From positions 1 to 36,186 of the forward strand of contig JALENW010000017.1 of NCBI GenBank assembly GCA_022766365.1: DNA of 36,186 nt, in the 5' to 3' direction. This DNA is from Clostridiales bacterium (lineage in GTDB: Bacteria > Bacillota > Clostridia > Peptostreptococcales > Anaerovoracaceae). The notes below the pieces were generated by a model. That model was given only the letters and a program-made list of their open reading frames with translations, ran no database searches and was not told the origin of the DNA. Numbering within the stretch: position 1 is the first letter of the stretch; every line of letters begins with the position of its first letter. Position numbers and translations under genes: made by a program. This document shows positions 1 to 5,252 of the stretch, one piece after another.

Positions 1-139
1 CTCCGCCGCTTTCTATCTGTATCATAGCTTTTATGATGGCAGGGTCTATGCCGTGGTCTATCGCCTCTTGACTTACCATGTCACAAGGTGTCGTCATCAG
101 TGATACGGATATCAGCACTGATACTAAGCCGAAAGTCAT
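1..139 (-). CDS. Lytic transglycosylase-like protein, N-terminal part (cut by window edge)
   Basis: Only the first 46 codons are inside the window. The start ATG at 139 overlaps the stop of the preceding small gene (ATGA), so the two are translationally coupled. A hydrophobic N-terminus of about 18 residues looks like a signal or membrane segment. It is followed by SQEAIDHGIDPAIIKAMIQI and then ESGG, the typical start of a soluble lytic transglycosylase (SLT/GEWL) domain, in which the Glu of ESGG is the catalytic acid. Such enzymes open peptidoglycan locally for conjugation machines or phage entry. This fits a mobile element, but without the C-terminus I cannot tell a conjugative from a phage protein. 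Confidence 0.6.
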   Translation of the reverse strand, partial: MTFGLVSVLISVSLMTTPCDMVSQEAIDHGIDPAIIKAMIQIESGG

Positions 140-249
140 CCTAAAGCTCCAAAAGTGATGACCGCAATGATATAGCAGTATGCAGACGGTAGTATTATCC
201 TTGTCAGCACCCACAAAGGGCTGTACTCTCTAATCTTGTACTTTTTCAT
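136..249 (-). CDS. Small single-span membrane protein (37 aa)
   Basis: The frame runs from ATG at 249 to TGA at 136 and overlaps both neighbours: its start lies inside the end of the 122-aa gene, and its stop shares ATGA with the transglycosylase start. The product is basic at the N-terminus (MKKYKIREY) and then has one hydrophobic stretch of about 22 residues ending in FGALG, so it is probably a one-pass membrane peptide. The coupled overlaps on both sides are the main evidence that it is translated. I recognise no family. By context it may accompany the cell-wall hydrolase in a secretion or lysis module. Confidence 0.5.
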   Translation of the reverse strand: MKKYKIREYSPLWVLTRIILPSAYCYIIAVITFGALG

Positions 250-598
250 TGTCTTCCTCGCTATCACGCATTAAACCTCTTAATAAATCGTCTACCTTTC
301 TAAAACCCTTGGCTTGGTTCTTAAGTTCTTTCTCCGCAAAATCCAGAACGCTACCGGTTAGCAATTTCATAACCAACTCGAAATGTTCCATTTCTTTATA
401 ATTGTCAAGTAATTCAATTGCAGTCTCAGGCTCAATATATCTATCTAGATAAGCTGTCAAGAAAAAAGCCTTTGCTAAATCTCGTATGTCTCCAGTTTCT
501 ATCAAGCCGATTATTTCTTCTATTAGTATTTGTTTGCCCTCAAGTTGTTTTCCGCTATACTTCATCAATTTAATCAATGCTTTTACTTTTCTATCCAT
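230..598 (-). CDS. Hypothetical protein of the integrated element (122 aa)
   Basis: Starts at ATG 598 behind an AAGGAG ribosome binding site and ends by overlapping the small membrane-protein gene. The product is charged and apparently all-helical, rich in Lys, Glu and Leu, with no signal peptide, membrane span or cysteine. The C-terminal third (RGLMRDSEEDNEKVQD) is acidic. I do not recognise a family. It sits between a small excisionase-like DNA-binding protein and a cell-wall hydrolase, all in one minus-strand set with short spacing, so it is an accessory gene of the integrated element. Confidence 0.6.
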   Translation of the reverse strand: MDRKVKALIKLMKYSGKQLEGKQILIEEIIGLIETGDIRDLAKAFFLTAYLDRYIEPETAIELLDNYKEMEHFELVMKLLTGSVLDFAEKELKNQAKGFRKVDDLLRGLMRDSEEDNEKVQD

Positions 599-611
599 AT
601 CATTCTCCTTT

Positions 612-788
612 TCATACTCTCTTTAATAATGCGTCAACATCTTCTCTTTTGTACTTTATGCGGTTACCTACTGTGTAGCCCTGTAAATTTATGGCAAAAT
701 GTCTATAAAAGGTATTCTGAGATATTCCAAGATACTCCATTACTTCATTTCTTGTCATAAATGCACATTTGGTTTTATCCTTTTTCAT
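612..788 (-). CDS. Excisionase-like / helix-turn-helix DNA-binding protein (58 aa)
   Basis: A small basic protein with the layout of excisionase/MerR-like winged-helix proteins: TRNEVMEYLGISQNTFYRH is the recognition helix-turn-helix, and YTVGNRIKYKREDVDALLKR is the wing and closing helix seen in DNA-binding domains of excisionase type. I prefer the ATG at 788 (MKKDKTK) because AAAGGGGGAG lies directly upstream; an in-frame start at 818 would add ten residues across that site. With an integrase in the same element, a role in directing excision (Xis) is plausible, though it could equally be a local transcription factor. Confidence 0.6.
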   Translation of the reverse strand: MKKDKTKCAFMTRNEVMEYLGISQNTFYRHFAINLQGYTVGNRIKYKREDVDALLKRV

Positions 789-808
789 CTCTCCCCCTTT
801 CTGTTTTA

Positions 809-837
809 TTGACATCACTTTAGCGTTTTGTTAAAAT
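809..837 (+). promoter_or_regulatory. Strong sigma-A type promoter for a plus-strand transcript
   Basis: TTGACA at 809-814, a 17-base spacer, and TAAAAT at 832-837. This is one mismatch from the full consensus. No plausible protein gene starts on this strand before 1679. Predicted transcription start is about 844. The spacer (815-824) is also perfectly complementary to 956-965 downstream. Confidence 0.6.
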
Positions 838-843
838 ACAGTT

Positions 844-1190
844 AGCCTATTTGGCAAGAAAGGAAGGTGGCTTAATTGACCAAACTTTTGACCTTGCCCG
901 TTCTCGGGAATATTCCTTTGCTAATGCGTAAGGCTTAACACGCTGAATGTAAACAGCTAAAGTGAAGCGGAGAGCCAAGGGCAGACGGTGCTATCGTTTG
1001 TATTTTTATGCTTGTAGTGGAGGATATGAGCCGTTGGTTACCGTTCATATCTGCAAACTTACAGAAAGTGCAAGAGCCCAACCACCTCGAACACGGACTG
1101 CGTCATTCACGCTATAAAATTGCGACTCTCTCCGAGTAAACAAATTACAAACGACAACTCTCTGTATAGCACACAGGGAGTTTAGTTTTT
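844..1190 (+). ncRNA. Candidate structured non-coding RNA (about 347 nt)
   Basis: The stretch lies between a near-consensus promoter (809-837) and a clear intrinsic terminator (1156-1190) and contains no long open frame on either strand. Internal pairing is visible: 994-1002 (TCGTTTGTA) with 1146-1154 (TACAAACGA) as a 9-bp long-range helix enclosing a 7-bp stem 1023-1029/1045-1051, and a CCCG-TTCT-CGGG hairpin near 897-908. A 20-codon frame starting at TTG 876 behind AAAGGAAGG could be a leader peptide, so an attenuated leader is an alternative. The region could also hold an origin of transfer. I cannot assign it to a named RNA family. Confidence 0.4.
1156..1190 (+). terminator. Rho-independent terminator
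   Basis: Ten-base-pair stem AACTCTCTGT (1156-1165) with ACAGGGAGTT (1173-1182), 7-base loop, then TTTAGTTTTT on the plus strand. The U-tract is on the plus side only, so it ends the plus-strand transcript; it overlaps the last codon of the minus-strand gene ending at 1182. Confidence 0.7.
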
Positions 1191-1385
1191 GTAAAGTTCT
1201 TCAGCTTTCTTACCAAGCACTTCACAAATGACCATAAATTCATCCGCTCTTAATTTTCTCCCTCTTGCGTTGTTCATCAAGCTATCATAAAGTTTCATGT
1301 ATTCGATATTGGTTTCTTTCGATAGGCTTGTTAAACTTATTTTTCTTTCTTTAAGAATCCTTATTATGTTTTCTTCAATTTTCAT
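1182..1385 (-). CDS. Small XRE-like helix-turn-helix protein (67 aa)
   Basis: Starts at ATG 1385 behind AGAGGGAGAG. The product is one small helical domain with Cro/C1-type features: an N-terminal helix (ENIIRILKERKISLTSLSKE), a helix-turn-helix (SKETNIEYMKLYDSLMN) and a C-terminal ADEFMVICEVLGKKAEELY resembling the last helices of phage Cro-like proteins. It is probably a DNA-binding regulator of the element. It follows the 43-aa ribbon-helix-helix gene by 12 bases, so the two are likely co-transcribed. Target unknown. Confidence 0.65.
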   Translation of the reverse strand: MKIEENIIRILKERKISLTSLSKETNIEYMKLYDSLMNNARGRKLRADEFMVICEVLGKKAEELYKN

Positions 1386-1397
1386 CTCTCCCTCTTT

Positions 1398-1529
1398 CTA
1401 CTTCTCTAAATAATCATTTAGGATAATTAGTATCAGACCCGTTGTTGATATGCCTTTCTCTCTTGCGACTTTTTCCAGTTCAGTTTTCAAACCCTTTGGT
1501 AGCCTTAGAAGTAACTGTGCTTTCTCCAT
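1398..1529 (-). CDS. Ribbon-helix-helix (Arc/CopG-type) protein, 43 aa
   Basis: Starts at ATG 1529 with AAAGGAG eight bases upstream. The sequence AQLLLRLPKGLKTELEKVAR then EKGISTTGLILIILNDYLEK is a textbook ribbon-helix-helix: a short beta ribbon with alternating residues, helix A, the turn GIS, and helix B. These proteins act as dimers that insert the ribbon into the DNA major groove and commonly repress their own promoter or control plasmid and ICE maintenance. The gene diverges from another ribbon-helix-helix gene at 1679 across a region packed with GGATAT/ATATCC half-sites, the probable operator. Confidence 0.6.
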   Translation of the reverse strand: MEKAQLLLRLPKGLKTELEKVAREKGISTTGLILIILNDYLEK

Positions 1530-1552
1530 TACCCTGCTCCTTTCTTTTAGTT

Positions 1553-1655
1553 GGATATATTTAAGATATCCTTATCATATCCTTTATTATATATCCTGTC
1601 AATACCTTTTGGATATCTTTTTTATTTATCCCCATTGTGATATAATATTGATATC
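1553..1655. promoter_or_regulatory. Divergent operator region with repeated GGATAT/ATATCC half-sites
   Basis: The intergenic between two divergent ribbon-helix-helix genes carries the half-site at 1553-1558, 1565-1571, 1576-1582, 1590-1596, 1611-1617 and, in part, 1650-1655, in both orientations; 1553-1571 forms a dyad (GGATAT then GATATCC). A TATAAT box at 1641-1646 for the plus-strand gene lies inside the cluster. Multiple short half-sites are the usual layout of Arc/CopG operators. That these particular proteins bind here is inference. Confidence 0.5.
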
Positions 1656-1678
1656 TTTTAAGAAAGGTGGTGTGTTTA

Positions 1679-1831
1679 ATGTCAATTTACCAATATCCAT
1701 TAAAGATTGATAAAGACCTTATGGATAAACTCCGCACTGTTGCCGAAAACGAAGGGCGTTCTGTCAACAAACAAATTGAGTACATTATCCGTCAATTCTT
1801 GATTTCTTATGACAAAGGTAAAAATCAATAG
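1679..1831 (+). CDS. Arc-like ribbon-helix-helix protein, 50 aa
   Basis: Starts at ATG 1679 behind AAGAAAGGTGG. MSIYQYPLKIDKDLMDKLRT matches the beta ribbon and helix A of Arc-family proteins, and AENEGRSVNKQIEYIIRQFL is the turn (GRSVN) plus helix B, closely like the phage Arc pattern GRSvN.qi..il. It should be a dimeric DNA-binding repressor. The 3' end overlaps the convergent minus-strand ribbon-helix-helix gene (1785-1949) by 47 bases, so the two are genuine antisense partners at their C-termini. Confidence 0.65.
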   Translation: MSIYQYPLKIDKDLMDKLRTVAENEGRSVNKQIEYIIRQFLISYDKGKNQ

Positions 1832-1949
1832 CCGTCATAATCATTTCATGGGTGCTTATTCCTATCTGGTCAGCACTCTTTTTTATTTCCTCATATATGG
1901 GCATTGGTACTCTTAAGTTTATAGGCTTTCTCTCATCTTGGGGTTTCAT
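1785..1949 (-). CDS. Arc-like ribbon-helix-helix protein, 54 aa
   Basis: Starts at ATG 1949 with AAAGGAG upstream. ERKPINLRVPMPIYEEIKKS is the ribbon and helix A, and ADQIGISTHEMIMTAIDFYL the turn and helix B. It lies directly downstream of the Cro-like gene (2012-2212) on the same strand, and a perfect copy of the element operator (1997-2009) precedes it. A second ATG at about 1971 with its own AAAGGAG opens an 11-codon frame that overlaps this start and could couple translation. The last 15 codons and the stop overlap the end of the plus-strand gene at 1679-1831. Confidence 0.6.
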   Translation of the reverse strand: MKPQDERKPINLRVPMPIYEEIKKSADQIGISTHEMIMTAIDFYLCHKKSRIDG

Positions 1950-1996
1950 TTATTAACTCCTTTCCCATATCTCTCCTTTCCCTAAGCACTTATCAT

Positions 1997-2009
1997 ACAC
2001 GTTTCGTGT
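1997..2009. promoter_or_regulatory. Dyad operator ACACGTTTCGTGT (copy 1)
   Basis: Perfect 5-bp inverted repeat ACACG-TTT-CGTGT between the Cro-like gene and the downstream ribbon-helix-helix gene. A second, one-mismatch copy lies in the cI/cro divergent promoter region. It is probably a binding site for one of the two adjacent repressors. Confidence 0.55.
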
Positions 2010-2011
2010 AA

Positions 2012-2212
2012 CTATTTTGCAAAAAAAATTTCTCCTACGGGTTTCCCGATTAGTTCTGCAATTCTAAGTTTGACAGAGTCTCTTGGAACTCTTTCGCATG
2101 ACTCATACATAGCTATTGCAGATGTTGAAACTTTGAGAAGTCTACCTAACTCATCTTGTGTATAATCGTTCTCTAGTCGATAATTCCTTATAATCTCACC
2201 ATAGTTATTCAC
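2012..2212 (-). CDS. Cro-like XRE-family regulator (66 aa)
   Basis: Starts at GTG 2212, placed by the strong site AAAGGAGGTG eight bases upstream. The product is a single Cro/C1-type domain: IIRNYRLENDYTQDELGRLL (helices 1-2), LLKVSTSAIAMYESCERVPR (recognition helix 3 and following loop), then a closing helix ending IGKPVGEIFF. It is divergent from the 216-aa CI-like repressor, the classic Cro/CI switch arrangement of temperate phages and many ICEs. Its promoter (2246-2273) abuts the dyad at 2273-2285, so it is probably controlled by the divergent repressor and vice versa. Confidence 0.8.
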   Translation of the reverse strand: MNNYGEIIRNYRLENDYTQDELGRLLKVSTSAIAMYESCERVPRDSVKLRIAELIGKPVGEIFFAK

Positions 2213-2245
2213 AAAATCACCTCCTTTTACGTTCTGTGTAGTTTA

Positions 2246-2273
2246 AGTATATCATTTTTTTACATAATGTCAA
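2246..2273 (-). promoter_or_regulatory. Promoter of the Cro-like gene
   Basis: On the minus strand TTGACA (2268-2273), 16-base spacer, TATACT (2246-2251). The -35 box shares its outer base with the dyad operator copy at 2273-2285, so repressor binding there would block RNA polymerase. Confidence 0.75.
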
Positions 2274-2285
2274 CACGTTTCGTGA
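2273..2285. promoter_or_regulatory. Dyad operator ACACGTTTCGTGA (copy 2)
   Basis: Second copy of the 13-bp dyad found at 1997-2009, with one mismatch in the outer base. It touches the -35 box of the cro-side promoter and lies just upstream of the cI-side -35 box (2293), the expected position for a switch operator. A weaker related sequence is at about 2228-2240. Confidence 0.55.
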
Positions 2286-2292
2286 AATTATA

Positions 2293-2321
2293 TTTACTTT
2301 TTTTACAATTAGTGATACTAT
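2293..2321 (+). promoter_or_regulatory. Promoter of the CI/LexA-like repressor
   Basis: TTTACT (2293-2298), 17-base spacer, TACTAT (2316-2321) with an extended -10 TG two bases upstream. The predicted leader of about 13 bases leads to the ribosome site GGAGGTG before ATG 2341. Confidence 0.55.
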
Positions 2322-2340
2322 TTCTAAACGGAGGTGAAGT

Positions 2341-2991
2341 ATGAACTTTAAGACTAGATTGAGAATGTTAAGGCGTGATAAAGGATTGAGCCAAACCCAA
2401 CTAGGAAATGTTCTTGGATTATCCACATCTACAATATCGATGTATGAAAATGGTAATAGAGAACCTGACTTTGAAACATTAGAATTGATAGCTGACTACT
2501 TTAATGTTGATATTGGTTTTATACTTGGCAAATCGGATACCATTACAAGAGTAAAGGAACAATCGTTCAACATCTCTAAATTCCCAAACATAAAGCCTGT
2601 CAGATATAAAAAAGTCCCCTTGCTTGGTGAAATCGCTTGCGGTGAACCAATTTACGCTAATGAAGAAAGAGGAGCATTCGTTGATTGCGATGAGGATATA
2701 CCCGCTGATTTCTGCTTAAAGGCTCATGGTGATTCGATGATTGGTGCTAGAATTTATGACGGTGATATCGTTTTCGTTATGAAACAGTCTATAGTAGATA
2801 ATGGAGAAATTGCCGTTGTGGTGATAGATGATGAGGCTACACTTAAACGGCTTTATTTTTACCCCGACGAACAAATGCTCTCTCTCCGTCCTGAGAATCC
2901 TGCCTTTGAGGAGATTATATATAGAGGAAAAGAATTAGAAAATGTGGTTATTCTTGGAAAGGTTATAGCGTGCCAATTTGATGTGAAATAG
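2341..2991 (+). CDS. CI/LexA-like repressor with autocleavage domain (216 aa)
   Basis: Residues 1-65 are a Cro/C1 helix-turn-helix (SQTQLGNVLGLSTSTISMYE). Residues 95-216 are a peptidase S24 (LexA/CI) domain. The catalytic pair is visible as Ser132 in HGDSM and Lys169 in EATLKRL. The scissile site in LGEIACGEP is Cys100-Gly101 rather than the common Ala-Gly. RecA-stimulated self-cleavage after DNA damage would lift repression and induce the element, as established for this family. It diverges from the Cro-like gene and is followed after 22 bases by the MazF-like gene, probably on the same transcript. Confidence 0.9.
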   Translation: MNFKTRLRMLRRDKGLSQTQLGNVLGLSTSTISMYENGNREPDFETLELIADYFNVDIGFILGKSDTITRVKEQSFNISKFPNIKPVRYKKVPLLGEIACGEPIYANEERGAFVDCDEDIPADFCLKAHGDSMIGARIYDGDIVFVMKQSIVDNGEIAVVVIDDEATLKRLYFYPDEQMLSLRPENPAFEEIIYRGKELENVVILGKVIACQFDVK

Positions 2992-3013
2992 AGGGAAATG
3001 GGAGAATTATATA

Positions 3014-3769
3014 ATGTCAAGAAACAGAACAAAGGAAAATGTTACTAAAAATAAAAACGAAGCGATAGGAAAAATTGATTACTTGCTTACTAATTTAACC
3101 AATTCAGATGATGAAAAATTATTAAAGCGTGCTGATTTGATTTCATATTGGATTAAAGACTTTGCAAAATATATAGAGTATGAAGACCAGTTTAATCCCA
3201 AAAAGCTAATAAGCTATTCAAGGGGTGATGTAATTAGAGTCAATTTTGGTTTTAGGGTCGGAAGCGAATTCGGAGGATTGCACTATGCAGTTGTAATTGA
3301 CAATGCAAATAGCCAATCATCAAATGTTGTAACAGTAATTCCCCTGTCTTCAACTGACGGAAAAACAGTTCATAGAAATAATGTAGATTTGGGTTCTGAG
3401 CTTTACCATAAAATAAACGACCAACAAAGAAAATTAATAGCGAAAACTTCAGAAAGGATAAAGGAATGTAGTTCTTTAATCAAAGCGTCTAACGAATTAC
3501 CAATTATGGACATACCAACTCAAAACTTGACTTATTTGACTAAAAAGCACTTTGAATCTATGAAGTTATTAGAAACGTTAAAGAAGTATGATAAAGAAAT
3601 AAACAGACTAAAAAACGGCAGTATGGCTATAGTAAATCAGATTACCACTGTAAGCAAACAGCGTATTTATGTTCCTAAGAAATCTCTCGACTATCTTTAT
3701 GGTATCAAGCTATCTACATCAGCTTTAGATAAAATAAATGATAAATTAAAATCCTTGTTTTTACGGTAA
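3014..3769 (+). CDS. Long MazF/PemK-like protein (251 aa)
   Basis: Residues 69-115 match the MazF/PemK core: RGDVIRVNFG, GSEFGG, HYAVVIDN and VVTVIPLSS. The last strand and helix appear far downstream (NGSMAIVNQITTVSKQRIYV, about 201-220). The protein is about twice the length of classical MazF (110-120 aa): it has a helical N-terminal extension of about 65 residues and a helical insertion at about 130-200. The Arg-Pro that carries the catalytic Arg in MazF is replaced by His-Tyr here, so RNase activity is uncertain. No separate antitoxin gene adjoins it; the extension, or the upstream repressor, might restrain it. Confidence 0.7.
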   Translation: MSRNRTKENVTKNKNEAIGKIDYLLTNLTNSDDEKLLKRADLISYWIKDFAKYIEYEDQFNPKKLISYSRGDVIRVNFGFRVGSEFGGLHYAVVIDNANSQSSNVVTVIPLSSTDGKTVHRNNVDLGSELYHKINDQQRKLIAKTSERIKECSSLIKASNELPIMDIPTQNLTYLTKKHFESMKLLETLKKYDKEINRLKNGSMAIVNQITTVSKQRIYVPKKSLDYLYGIKLSTSALDKINDKLKSLFLR

Positions 3770-3778
3770 AAATTAATA

Positions 3779-3807
3779 TTGACATTTTGCAATAAGTCGG
3801 GTATACT
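3779..3807 (+). promoter_or_regulatory. Near-consensus sigma-A promoter
   Basis: TTGACA (3779-3784), 17-base spacer, TATACT (3802-3807), eleven of twelve consensus bases. It starts a transcript at about 3814 that meets a terminator within 75 bases. Confidence 0.8.
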
Positions 3808-3813
3808 ATTTGT

Positions 3814-3887
3814 ACAATCTAGCCTATAGGGCATTAAAGAAGATCTAGTAAAAGAATCCCGTCTCTGATGGGGTTCTTTTCTTTTTT
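3814..3887 (+). ncRNA. Candidate 74-nt small RNA or int leader attenuator
   Basis: Bounded by the promoter above and by an intrinsic terminator: AAAAGAATCCC (3850-3860), a 9-base loop, GGGGTTCTTTT (3870-3880), then CTTTTTT. No start codon with a ribosome site lies between. It may be an independent small RNA of the element or a leader whose terminator limits read-through into the integrase gene, which starts about 170 bases further on. Confidence 0.5.
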
Positions 3888-4059
3888 GCTAGAATGTTAA
3901 GTCTTGATAAGGGATTATTTTAGAGAGTTTTAAACACAAAACCCCTAGCCAGAAGCCAAGGGTTATGTGATTGATACATGATAAACCTCAATTACATTGT
4001 ATCTTATATCACTTACCCTGTCAATCGTTTAGCAGTTTGATGTATTACAGGTGGAAAAG
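3888..4059 (+). other. Integrase leader with two inverted repeats
   Basis: No gene. It holds a hairpin built from AACCCCT and AGGGTT arms around 3940-3963 and a longer imperfect stem in which GATACA near 3974 pairs with TGTATC near 3999, flanked by GTGAT and ATCAC. These may be regulatory structures in the int leader or protein-binding sites used in recombination. Confidence 0.35.
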
Positions 4060-5163
4060 ATGAAGATAGAAAGTTACAAAAAAAGAGGTGAGATTCGTTA
4101 CAGGTTCAGAATTACTCTACCTGCTGACAATCTAACGGGCAAACGAAAGAAAATCCAGAAATCGGGTTTTAAATCTCGTTTAGAAGCTGAAAAAGCGTAT
4201 GTAGAATTAAGGGGGAAAATACCAGAAAGTGGTAAAATTACCACCCTTAACGATATATACAATGCTTTTATAAAGTTTAAACGGCTAGAACTTAAACCTA
4301 GTTCGCTGTCTAAGATTATAAGCATATACAACCACCACTTCAAAGACTCGTTAGGAAGCATGAGACTTGATGAGATAACATCAAGCCAATTACAACAAAT
4401 AATTCTAGATTTAAACGAAAGGTATCAAACAGCAAATAAAATATATCTCGTGGTGGAACAAATTTTCAGATTCGCCTATAAGCAACGGTTGATAACTGAA
4501 AACCCTTGTGATTTTGTTTCTAAGCCTAAAAAGAAGCCAAAGATACCAACAGAAAACTTTTATACAAAAGATGAATTGATTGACTTTCTGACTGCGTGCA
4601 AGCGTGATTTATCCCATATGTGGTATGTATTTTTTCATCTATTAGCTTACAGTGGGATACGTCGTGGAGAAGCTCTCGCCCTCATGTGGTCAGAATACGA
4701 TGGCAAGGGGATTTACATTAAAAGAACCCTCTCAGAAGATGAGAACAAAAATACAATTGTTTCGGAAACTCCTAAAACCGATAAAAGCAGACGGTACATA
4801 ATTTTGGATTCCACAACATTGGAACTGCTAAATAGCCTAGAAAGAACATGCGACTTTATATTCTCAAACTCCAAGGGTTCATTTATTACACCATCTCAGC
4901 CTATTAGACAGTTACACAAAATCAAGGGTGTTAAATATGTTACCCCTCATGGCTTAAGACACACACATTGCAGCTTGCTTTTTTCTGCCGGTGTTTCTCT
5001 GTCAGAAGTTCAACAAAGGCTCGGACACAAAGATATACAAACGACACTTCAAATCTATAATCATGTTTACAAAGAAGACACAGAATTAGCACTCGAAAAG
5101 TTCGTAAATTTTATGGGTCAAACTGTGGGTCAAAGTTCAAAAAGTGGGGCAAATTCTGACTAA
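4060..5163 (+). CDS. int: Tyrosine recombinase / integrase (367 aa)
   Basis: I place the start at ATG 4060 because AGGTGG lies six bases upstream; an upstream GTG at 4051 overlaps that site. An N-terminal arm-binding (AP2-like) domain covers residues 1-55 (RYRFRITLPADN), a SAM-like core-binding domain about 60-155, and the catalytic domain about 165-350. Catalytic residues are visible: Arg201 in SGIRRGE, His297 and Arg300 in HGLRHTH, His323 in LGHKD and the nucleophile Tyr333 in LQIYNHVY. It integrates and excises the element by site-specific recombination. It points at the 3' end of tRNA-Ser 90 bases downstream, the usual target of such enzymes. Confidence 0.95.
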   Translation: MKIESYKKRGEIRYRFRITLPADNLTGKRKKIQKSGFKSRLEAEKAYVELRGKIPESGKITTLNDIYNAFIKFKRLELKPSSLSKIISIYNHHFKDSLGSMRLDEITSSQLQQIILDLNERYQTANKIYLVVEQIFRFAYKQRLITENPCDFVSKPKKKPKIPTENFYTKDELIDFLTACKRDLSHMWYVFFHLLAYSGIRRGEALALMWSEYDGKGIYIKRTLSEDENKNTIVSETPKTDKSRRYIILDSTTLELLNSLERTCDFIFSNSKGSFITPSQPIRQLHKIKGVKYVTPHGLRHTHCSLLFSAGVSLSEVQQRLGHKDIQTTLQIYNHVYKEDTELALEKFVNFMGQTVGQSSKSGANSD

Positions 5164-5197
5164 TTTTGACCGATATTGAACACTTTGAAAATAAGAA

Positions 5198-5240
5198 AAA
5201 CCGTTGATTTTTCAAGCAAAACGCTTAATTTCAACGGTTT
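5198..5240 (+). terminator. Intrinsic terminator after int
   Basis: AAACCGTTGA (5198-5207) pairs perfectly with TCAACGGTTT (5231-5240), enclosing a smaller AAGC/GCTT stem, and is followed by CTTAATTTTG. The A-rich flank on the other side could let it also stop transcription leaving the tRNA gene on the minus strand. Confidence 0.65.
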
Positions 5241-5252
5241 CTTAATTTTGCA

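Noticed and set aside
1450-1710. Plus-strand 86-codon frame across the divergent ribbon-helix-helix region
   Set aside because: It reads through the operator half-sites and opposite the 43-aa gene; hydrophobic composition is typical of AT-rich antisense sequence.
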